Below, piece by piece: positions 1 through 4,152 of a stretch of DNA of 5,847 nucleotides (within the stretch, counting starts at the first letter, position 1; each line of letters opens with the position of its first letter). The DNA comes from JBAZOY01 sp041648505 (GTDB taxonomy: Bacteria > Desulfobacterota > Syntrophia > Syntrophales > CG2-30-49-12). The notes below the pieces were generated by a model, which made no database searches, was not told where the DNA came from, and saw only the letters and a list, made by a program, of their open reading frames with translations. Made by a program: the position numbers and the translations under genes. Location of the stretch: assembly GCA_041648505.1 (NCBI GenBank), contig JBAZOY010000111.1:1-5847 (forward strand), read 5' to 3'.

Positions 1-30
1 TCGTCACCTGTCCTGATAAGAATCATGAGT

Positions 31-104
31 CCCGGATTCTCCCGGACAGTAAAAGCGGACAATTCATTTGCTACTAAACCGGACAAATCTATTTGTTGCT
101 AACA
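31..104. repeat. Repeated CGGAC motifs, probable end of an IS21-family element
   Basis: Two imperfect direct copies are visible. One begins CGGACAATTCATTTGCTACT at 56 and the other CGGACAAATCTATTTGTTGC at 80, about 24 bases apart. They are preceded by two shorter relatives: TCCCGGA occurs twice, near 30-36 and 40-46. The last copy ends in ...TAACA at 104. Multiple short repeats beside a CA-3' terminus are characteristic of IS21-family (IstA/IstB) ends, and the CGGACA-TTT-TTGCT pattern matches my recollection of such ends. No istA or istB coding sequence lies in the window, so the element would extend off the left edge or be a leftover end. The family assignment is inference; the repeats themselves are directly visible. 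Confidence 0.45.
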
Positions 105-306
105 GGGTTTTTGAACTTGTCGGCCATTCCGTTGTGTATTCAATATATATATCCCACCGCCTTCTATTGCCTGACCTCGTCAACGGCTGTTATTGATCAT
201 CTATTGGTCAGCAGCAGTTTGTATGTCCCACCTTTCTAAACCCCAGACACAAGCTTATTTTGATAATCTATGTCTGACGGTTTGAAGAAACGGGCCTTTG
301 AAAATC

Positions 307-462
307 TCATGCAGAGAGAATATAGGCCAGGAAAAATACGCGGTATAATGATCCCGTAGCATTTAGGCGCTCGGCCATTTCTTCAAAGGACAGGATAATG
401 GGGATGGAATGACGCGACAGCATTTTTCCCGATAGAGAACTATCTTTTGGTGACAATGCCAT
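307..462 (-). CDS. Small hypothetical protein, possibly a fragment of a broken gene
   Basis: Reading the minus strand from ATG at 462 gives 51 residues ending at TGA 309-307. The sequence is of ordinary protein-like composition, including ...SRHSIPIILSFEEMAERLNA... in the middle, and the C-terminal part is hydrophobic. A GTG at 471 would add three residues, and a GAGGTGAT ribosome-binding-like sequence lies at 472-479. Immediately upstream a 24-codon frame (547-473, ATG start) ends in a TGA that overlaps this site. Just beyond the stop another frame stays open to TAA at 257-255 and also reads like protein (...FSLHEIFKGPF...). The simplest reading is one gene broken by frameshifts; a genuine small protein is the alternative. 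I do not recognise the family. Confidence 0.3.
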   Translation of the reverse strand: MALSPKDSSLSGKMLSRHSIPIILSFEEMAERLNATGSLYRVFFLAYILSA

Positions 463-617
463 TTCGTTCACATCACCTCAGGAAGCCGGGGAAACAGAAA
501 ATTTCTTTCGTGATGATCCGATTTGAAGGAAGGTCGTTCTTTCTCATGCGTTTGTAAATTTTTATGTGTTGAAGGTTGATAGCTTCTGCCTTTTTCTTTG
601 CCGAGAATTGGGGAGAT

Positions 618-737
618 ATGGCATTGATGAACAGAGGTCAGATTTTGGGAAATGGATTAAGTCGCACCAGTTTAGATATTCAGGAAATATGTTGTCAGCA
701 GTGCCACCTGCAAGAGTGTTTTTTTATTTCATTCTGA
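618..737 (+). CDS. Small cysteine-rich reading frame of uncertain reality
   Basis: ATG at 618 opens a 39-codon frame whose C-terminal part contains EICCQQCHLQEC, four cysteines within ten residues. The GGGGAG at 610-615 is too close to this ATG but is better spaced for the second ATG at 627. The frame ends soon after a run of seven T residues at about 719-725. A different frame remains open past that run, so a frameshifted remnant is possible. Clustered cysteines recall the N-terminal cluster of FNR-type regulators, but the spacing does not fit clearly and I make no family call. The overlapping frame starting with GTG at 566 looks less protein-like. Confidence 0.18.
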   Translation: MALMNRGQILGNGLSRTSLDIQEICCQQCHLQECFFISF

Positions 738-844
738 TTTCTTTTTCGATGGCTTGAGCCTCTTTTGGGGTTGTAATCGTTTCCGGGTTGAAAACATTAT
801 TTAGTTAGGCGGCAAAGTTTGAGGCAATTCGTGTATTTTAGTCA

Positions 845-872
845 TTGACATATAGAATTTTGTGGATATACT
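845..872 (+). promoter_or_regulatory. Sigma-70-type promoter upstream of the PilZ-like/cNMP group
   Basis: TTGACA at 845-850 and TATACT at 867-872 are separated by 16 bases. The -35 box is perfect and the -10 box differs from TATAAT at one position. Transcription would start near 878-880 and run rightward through 1006-1197 and into the cNMP gene at 1201, leaving a leader of about 320 bases before that gene. This is the strongest promoter match I found in the window. The assignment rests on box match and spacing only. Confidence 0.55.
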
Positions 873-886
873 AATCTTATAAGATT
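873..886. promoter_or_regulatory. Perfect 14-bp palindrome over the predicted start site, candidate operator
   Basis: AATCTTATAAGATT is a perfect palindrome that begins one base after the -10 box at 867-872 and covers the expected transcription start. A protein dimer bound here would block RNA polymerase, the classic position for a repressor. The palindrome is directly visible. That it is an operator is inference, and short AT-rich palindromes also occur by chance. Confidence 0.35.
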
Positions 887-980
887 TACTTCCTGGGAAT
901 GTTTGTCTACATCAAATCATATGACGCTGTTTGCTCCCGGTTGCTTGTAAGTAGTGTCGTCCACCTCAAACCACTTTACT

Positions 981-1003
981 AAACTAATACAAAATTTTAG
1001 TTT
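981..1003. repeat. Inverted-repeat motif ACTAA-N9-TTAGT, copy 1
   Basis: AAACTAA (981-987) and TTAGTTT (997-1003) form a 7-bp inverted repeat around a 9-base spacer. The 21-base stretch 983-1003 matches 3902-3922 at 19 positions, in the same orientation, differing only by TT versus AG in the spacer. This copy lies about 105 bases downstream of the predicted transcription start and just before the 1006-1197 reading frame. The low GC content of the arms argues against an intrinsic terminator. A transcription factor site is the likelier explanation. Confidence 0.45.
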
Positions 1004-1005
1004 AA

Positions 1006-1197
1006 TTGTCGTTTAGTCAAACTTATCCAAATAAAATCGTGGAGGATCTATGGGAGGGTGGTGCCTCAAATTACCTGTATGGAGGGAGATTCCTCGTGCG
1101 GGACATTTCTCTCCGGGGGATCTGTTTGAAGGTTTATCCCCCATTAAAAAGTGATGTTTTGTCAGTTTCAATTTACTCAAATTTTATTTGGAGGTGA
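1006..1197 (+). CDS. Short PilZ-like reading frame directly upstream of the cNMP gene
   Basis: Sixty-three codons from a TTG; GTG at 1039 is an alternative start. Residues 27-45 read GRFLVRDISLRGICLKVYP, which resembles the core of PilZ domains: a DxSxxG motif followed by a hydrophobic strand and then PLKSDVLSVSIY, the usual 'p-l-x-x-G-d-x-l' turn. PilZ proteins bind cyclic di-GMP through an RxxxR loop and the D/NxSxxG motif. Here RFLVR sits immediately beside DISLRG instead of some 20 residues earlier, and the product is shorter than a full domain (about 90-100 residues). It may therefore be a fragment or a divergent form. Its TGA (1195-1197) lies within the ribosome binding site of the next gene, three bases before that ATG, which would couple translation. 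No clear Shine-Dalgarno precedes the TTG. Confidence 0.35.
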   Translation: MSFSQTYPNKIVEDLWEGGASNYLYGGRFLVRDISLRGICLKVYPPLKSDVLSVSIYSNFIWR

Positions 1198-1200
1198 ACT

Positions 1201-1662
1201 ATGAAAGACACGATGAAATTGAAAGGCAAAGAAATATTTGACTATCTTACACCTAAACAGGTGGAAAAGATCAGCAACTCTGCCGTAATTATCCAATGCA
1301 AGGCGGGAGAACCTGTATATGAAAGGGGGGAAAAGGCTACTCATTTTTTTATTGTACTGAAAGGGAAAGTCTCTCTGGTCTATCCTGTAAAAAAAGGGAT
1401 GAATGTTACTATTGATGAACTGACTGCGGGTAACATGTTTGGGCTAAGTTCCTTTTTCGAAATGGATCATCATTATTATCTGTCTGCTCAATGCTTGGAA
1501 GACTCAGAAATTCTGAAAATAAAATTTGAGACCTTGAAAAGACTTATGGAGGAAGAGCTTTTACTGGGTTATATGCTTCAAACTAAGATTTCTGAAGTCT
1601 ATTTTAAACGCTACATAAATGCCATGAAAAACCTGAAGGCTGTTGTTTTGGAATATAAGTGA
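1201..1662 (+). CDS. Stand-alone cyclic nucleotide-binding-fold (Crp/cNMP domain) protein
   Basis: A 153-residue protein made almost entirely of one cNMP-binding (Crp-type effector) beta-barrel. Visible family features are a leading helix (residues 11-28, IFDYLTPKQVEKISNSA), the signature AGEPVYERGEKATHFFIVLKGKVSLV (35-60, split here only by description) and the distal barrel to about residue 107, followed by a long C-helix (110-145). There is no helix-turn-helix after the C-helix, so unlike Crp/Fnr it is unlikely to bind DNA directly. In Crp the phosphate-binding cassette is FGE-(L/I)-AL-...-R. Here residues 78-97 (from NMFGLSSFF to LSAQ) lack the GE and the arginine, so cyclic nucleotide binding is doubtful; another ligand or a purely structural role is possible. 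ATG 1201 is supported by GGAGG at 1190-1194 with six bases of spacing. It probably shares a transcript with the PilZ-like frame upstream. Confidence 0.8.
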   Translation: MKDTMKLKGKEIFDYLTPKQVEKISNSAVIIQCKAGEPVYERGEKATHFFIVLKGKVSLVYPVKKGMNVTIDELTAGNMFGLSSFFEMDHHYYLSAQCLEDSEILKIKFETLKRLMEEELLLGYMLQTKISEVYFKRYINAMKNLKAVVLEYK

Positions 1663-1706
1663 AAAATAGCTGGTAAACTTTAACAGTCAAACACTTTTAG
1701 GGCAGT

Positions 1707-1739
1707 CGATTGCAGTAATTGATTTTTAGGCGGCAATCG
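1707..1739. repeat. Inverted repeat in the leader between the cNMP gene and the 97-residue gene
   Basis: CGATTGC (1707-1713) and GCAATCG (1733-1739) are perfectly complementary 7-base arms separated by 19 bases. A second, smaller inverted repeat follows: CTTTCA at 1744-1749 with TGAAAG at 1760-1765. Neither is followed by a T-run, so these are not typical intrinsic terminators. Together they could form RNA hairpins ahead of the strong ribosome binding site at 1785-1795, or be protein sites. Function is unknown. Confidence 0.3.
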
Positions 1740-1784
1740 TTGTCTTTCAGGGGATTGTGTGAAAGATAGTCTGAAGGATCGAGA

Positions 1785-1795
1785 AAGGAGGTGAT
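1785..1795 (+). promoter_or_regulatory. Very strong Shine-Dalgarno sequence that decides the start at 1800
   Basis: AAGGAGGTGAT is nearly fully complementary to the 3' end of 16S rRNA. With ATG at 1800 the GGAGG core is spaced normally, whereas the GTG at 1791 falls within the site. Confidence 0.7.
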
Positions 1796-1799
1796 AATA

Positions 1800-2093
1800 A
1801 TGAAAGCGGGAATCTTTTTTACAGGATCAGGTCCAATACTCGTCCTAACCTCTTACGACTCACTTTTGGAGACGAACCTCGTGGAGAAGTTTCGTGTGAA
1901 GGGAATCAAGAAGTTTATTGCATACGAGGTGCCTGTTGAGTTGGTCAAGCAGATTTACGGGACCCACTTCAATGTCGTCTTGAATGATCTTAAACAGCAG
2001 GATGACCTTCGAGTTATGGATTATAACGGTCATCATGTCTTTTACAGCTTTTCACTCAAGAAGCTTGGAGAGCCAATCTACTGTGAGGAGTAG
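1800..2093 (+). CDS. Conserved-looking 97-residue protein of unknown function
   Basis: ATG at 1800 is chosen over the in-frame GTG at 1791 because AAGGAGGTGAT (1785-1795) is an almost perfect Shine-Dalgarno sequence that would overlap the GTG and is correctly spaced for the ATG. The product begins MKAGIFFTGSGPILVLTSYD and contains FIAYEVPVELVKQIYG in the middle and LRVMDYNGHHVFYSFS near the end. The composition is that of a compact soluble alpha/beta protein, with no signal peptide or transmembrane helix. It resembles small uncharacterised proteins that databases label only as hypothetical or 'cytosolic protein'; this is recollection and I assign no function. It follows the cNMP gene in the same direction after 137 bases, so it may share its transcript or have its own leader control. 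I see no clear terminator after it. Confidence 0.75.
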   Translation: MKAGIFFTGSGPILVLTSYDSLLETNLVEKFRVKGIKKFIAYEVPVELVKQIYGTHFNVVLNDLKQQDDLRVMDYNGHHVFYSFSLKKLGEPIYCEE

Positions 2094-2203
2094 CTTCTTG
2101 AACCGGGGAAGACCGGGGGCACTAGTGGGGGATCGCTGGTGACGAAAGCTTGGGTTTATTAGGGTTTGACATTATCACTAACCTAATTTCGCCTAATCGG
2201 CCA
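2094..2203. other. Spacer without a clear gene or terminator
   Basis: The spacer is G-rich just after the stop of the 97-residue gene. It contains a TTGACA-like -35 box at 2165-2170 and a bulged inverted repeat, ATTAGGGTT (2158-2166) with AACCTAAT (2180-2187). No good -10 box lies at the right distance, so I do not call a promoter. Confidence 0.3.
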
Positions 2204-2377
2204 ATGAACCGGGAGGTATTCTTCTCCAGCACCATTTCAAAGCTTGAATGGGGGGGTACCATCTTGAAAGAGTATTTGTGATGCAAGCTTGTGGAAAATC
2301 TATATAACGGCTGTACGCATGGGTGTAGATATTGTTATGTTACCGCCGTTCTTCGCTTGTCGGCAATAGGGGGCTAA
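2204..2377 (+). pseudogene. Remnant of a radical SAM gene, cut at the insertion element
   Basis: Frame +2 encodes NLYNGCTHGCRYCYV at 2297-2341. CTHGCRYC is the CxxxCxxC motif that holds the [4Fe-4S] cluster of radical SAM enzymes. The Y-x-GC-x-HGC-x-YCY context resembles the spore-photoproduct-lyase-like/Rv2578c-type branch, which is inference from a single motif. The same frame is open upstream from ATG 2204 but is interrupted by TGA at 2279-2281, six codons before the conserved NLY. After CYV the frame stops looking like a radical SAM protein and ends at TAA 2375-2377, in the left end of the IS256-family element. Only the cluster-binding start of the enzyme survives; nothing of the barrel remains, so no activity is expected. 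The match is short and could be coincidental, but three correctly spaced cysteines in this context are unlikely to be chance. Confidence 0.45.
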
Positions 2378-2403
2378 GTTAACGCTTTTTGTTCTTTGTT
2401 ATT

Positions 2404-2462
2404 GGCGCTTTTCCTTTAAAAGGGTTTTTCCCCAAAAACCTTAGATAAAAGGAGCAAGCGCC
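2404..2462 (+). promoter_or_regulatory. Transposase leader stem that can hide the ribosome binding site
   Basis: GGCGCTT (2404-2410) pairs with AAGCGCC (2456-2462), and TCCTTT (2412-2417) pairs with AAAGGA (2448-2453). Inside lies a third hairpin, with AAGGG-TTTTT (2420-2429) opposite AAAAACCTT (2434-2442) around a CCCC loop. AAAGGA is part of the Shine-Dalgarno sequence AAAAGGAG (2447-2454) and the outer stem ends directly at the ATG at 2463. In a transcript entering from outside, the stem would mask the start site, a known way for insertion sequences to limit transposase synthesis (for example IS10 and IS50). The pairing is visible in the sequence; the regulatory role is inference. Confidence 0.5.
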
Positions 2463-3703
2463 ATGAAGCTGGAAATTACGGTAAACGAAGTTACGGAGAT
2501 TTTCAAGGAGATTCAGCAACGCCCGGAGCAACTTTTTGAGATGATACGGTTGGACATCAAAGAAGTAGTCGGAGATTATCTGACGGCAATGATGAATACA
2601 GAGCTTACCCATTTTCTGGGAAGAGAGCCCTATGTTCGGAATGCTGGAGATGTGAATTATCGTAATGGTTCCTATGGCCGCGGCTTTACCTTAAAGGGTA
2701 GAGGAGAAGTCCAGGTTAATGTTCCGCGGGATCGGAAAGGGAAATTCAAGACCACGGTTATTCCCAGAAGTAAACAGTATGAAGAGGAAGAAACCCGGGA
2801 TTTCAGTCTCCTGTTTTTAGCGGGAGTCAGCACCCGAAGCCTTGCCATGATTTCTGAAAGACTGATCGGACGGAAGATTTCTCCGACAGAGATCAGTAGC
2901 ACCAGCGGCGACCTCAACAGAGCGGTAGAGGCATGGCGCCGGCATGATTTATCAAAGAAGGCGGTAAATACCTCTTTATTGACGGTGTCCACTTTCATAT
3001 GCGTCTGGGAAAGAGCATAGATACTGTTCCTGTCCTTGTTGCGGTTGGAGTTACGGAAACCGGACAGAAGCTTGTGTTGAGTATGCAATCGGGAGACAAG
3101 GAATCGTCATCATCATGGCGGGAGTTTTTTAAGGATTTGAAGGCCAGGGGATTGGACGATGGGAAAGTTACCTTGGGAATCATGGATGGATTGCCGGGAT
3201 TGGAAGCCGTCTTCAAAGAAGAGTTCCCTCAGGCGAGGGTCCAGCGTTGCCAAGTCCACGTGGCACGGAATGTTCTGGCCAAGGTGCCGATAAAATTTAA
3301 GCAGGAAGTAGCGGACGATTTACGTTCCATCTTCTATGCCCCGTCGCAGGAGAAGTTCTGGGAATGCTTCGAGATATTCAAAAAGAAATGGCAAAAGGTT
3401 GTTCCTTCTGCCATGGATTGCATGGAGCGCAGTATTGACTCTTGTCTGACCTTTTTCAACTTTCCCTCGGAAGAATGGATTTCGTTAAGAACTTCCAACA
3501 TTATTGAAAGGCTCAACAAAGAGTTCAGACGTCGGACAAAGACGATGGAGATAGTGGCCGGCGAGATGGCCTGTTACAGGATACCGGCCTATGTAGCTCT
3601 GAGAATGGAATTGCATTGGAGATCAAACCCTGCAGGAAGAGTACCTAAGAAGCTGCCTTTATTCAAAAAATTGACCTATGAACATTTTACACATAAATCT
3701 TGA
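2463..3703 (+). pseudogene. IS256-family transposase, split by a -1 frameshift
   Basis: Two overlapping frames make one transposase of about 413 residues, the usual family length. The first (2463-3020) carries the N-terminal DNA-binding half up to RRHDLSK and then runs out of frame. The second, in the -1 frame, continues EGGKYLFIDGVHFHMRLGKS and contains the catalytic core. Joined at AAAG 2954-2957, the DDE residues are D174 (FIDG), D242 (GIMDG) and E349 (NIIERLNKE), with the C-x2-H of RCQVHVARN at 263-266. The spacing D-68-D-107-E is typical of the family (Mutator-like DDE transposase). This enzyme cuts and joins the element ends. AAAAGGAG eight bases before ATG 2463 fixes the start. Restoring one A (TCA AAA GAA) would give an intact gene, so the lesion is a single-base deletion, a sequencing error in an A-run, or a -1 slip at A_AAG. 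IS256 elements normally use one uninterrupted frame, so a broken copy is the first choice. Confidence 0.85.
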
Positions 3704-3721
3704 CAGTACCAAAAACCATAA

Positions 3722-3850
3722 CGGGAGCAAGAGAACTATACTCGCGAAGAAATAGGCATTACCGAAAAACATTCGAATGAGGTATGTGCTTTTATTGCAT
3801 TGATCCAGGAACCAAAATTGGTAAAATCCGCAGCCTTGAGAAAAGGATAA
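3722..3850 (+). pseudogene. Unrecognised gene remnant to the right of the insertion element
   Basis: Frame +2 is open from just after the TAA at 3719-3721 to TAA 3848-3850 and reads like a protein C-terminus, including NYTREEIGITEKHSNEV and then FIALIQEPKLVKSAALRKG. No start codon with a ribosome binding site is visible, so it would be the tail of a gene truncated by the insertion. A second frame is also partly open here (MCFYCIDPGTKIGKIR, from ATG at 3784), so assignment is uncertain. I do not recognise either product. If the radical SAM remnant were joined at the TTACC shared by both flanks, its frame would run into this one, but the joined sequence does not clearly look like a radical SAM enzyme. 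Confidence 0.25.
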
Positions 3851-4102
3851 TAGTAAACTTGCGGATAAATCCCTAAAATAAATTACAAGAAGATAGCTGA
3901 TACTAATACAAAAAGTTAGTTTTTATTAATTCGGCTTAGAGAATCAATGTTTTGAAACCGGCTTCATAAATGTGCATTTTTAATAAACAAGTTAATACAT
4001 CTTCAACTCGCAGTTGTTAACTGTCAATTTTCTAAACAACTACCGCTACAGTCCTCACATTATAGAGTTTAAAAAGTGTCATTCCAACCATTTACTTTTG
4101 GG
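3851..4102. other. AT-rich spacer without a gene
   Basis: About 250 bases with no convincing coding sequence on either strand. The only structured element is the second copy of the ACTAA-N9-TTAGT motif at 3902-3922. On the right it ends in the terminator of the minus-strand regulator. Confidence 0.45.
3902..3922. repeat. Inverted-repeat motif ACTAA-N9-TTAGT, copy 2
   Basis: ACTAA (3902-3906) and TTAGT (3916-3920) are 5-bp arms around the spacer TACAAAAAG, followed by TT and further T residues. It matches copy 1 (983-1003) at 19 of 21 positions with identical arm spacing and orientation. The T-rich tail could suggest a terminator, but the all-A/T-rich stem is too weak. A shared regulatory site is more plausible. 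No intact gene lies immediately downstream, so the gene it served may have been lost. Confidence 0.45.
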
Positions 4103-4130
4103 AAAAACCGCTGGAGAAGCATCTCCGCCT
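4103..4130 (-). terminator. Intrinsic terminator of the sigma-54 regulator gene
   Basis: On the minus strand GGAGA, loop TGCT, TCTCC forms a 5-bp stem that extends by two G-C pairs past one bulged A, followed by GGTTTTT. It starts about 23 bases after the stop codon at 4153. The stem is short, so strength is uncertain, but the position and T-run fit. Confidence 0.55.
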
Positions 4131-4152
4131 TGCGACGATTCTTACCCAACTC

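Larger units (their letters stand above)
105..844. other. Gene-poor region with degraded small reading frames
   Basis: No intact, recognisable gene lies in these 740 bases. On the minus strand three short open stretches in different frames follow one another between 547 and 255 and may be one decayed gene. On the plus strand a 39-codon cysteine-rich frame (618-737) runs up to a T7 run, beyond which another frame stays open to about 810. I see no tRNA, CRISPR or convincing terminator here. The region sits between a probable IS end and the promoter at 845, consistent with DNA decaying beside mobile elements. Confidence 0.5.
2372..3710 (+). mobile_element. IS256-family insertion sequence
   Basis: The element holds one transposase gene (2463-3703) and is about 1.34 kb, the normal size for the family. 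The right end, just after the stop codon, reads TTTACACATAAATCTTGACA then GTACC to 3710; on the other strand it starts GGTACTGTCAAG, the style of many IS256-family ends. The left end is less certain: GGCTAAGTTAACG at 2372 shares the GG-N4-GT-N-AA pattern. I find no 8-9 bp target duplication at these boundaries, suggesting an old or rearranged copy. An alternative pair of ends, 2345 and about 3757, is supported by complementary TTCTTCGC (2349-2356) and GCGAAGAA (3744-3751) and by TTACC on both flanks. Family membership is secure; the exact ends are not. Confidence 0.7.

Noticed and set aside
566..757. 63-codon GTG frame on the plus strand
   Set aside because: No ribosome binding site, T-rich coding and low-complexity hydrophobic tail; nothing resembles a family, and another frame in the same place looks more protein-like.
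1050..1154. 34-codon ATG frame with GGAGG at 1041-1045
   Set aside because: The ribosome binding site is good, but the product has no recognisable pattern, while the overlapping frame has PilZ-like features and is coupled to the next gene. The start signal may still mean something.
2094..2135. G-rich repeat after the 97-residue gene as a terminator
   Set aside because: ACCGGGG occurs as a direct, not inverted, repeat and no T-run follows.
2279..2281. TGA in the radical SAM frame as a selenocysteine codon
   Set aside because: No selenocysteine insertion hairpin is evident just downstream and the gene is truncated anyway; a plain stop mutation is simpler.
3261..3276. TGGCACG resembling a sigma-54 -24 box
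   Set aside because: It lies inside the conserved transposase coding region and lacks the TTGC -12 element at the right distance.
2379..3519. Several minus-strand frames across the transposase
   Set aside because: They are antisense to a clearly conserved transposase and show no protein-like pattern of their own.
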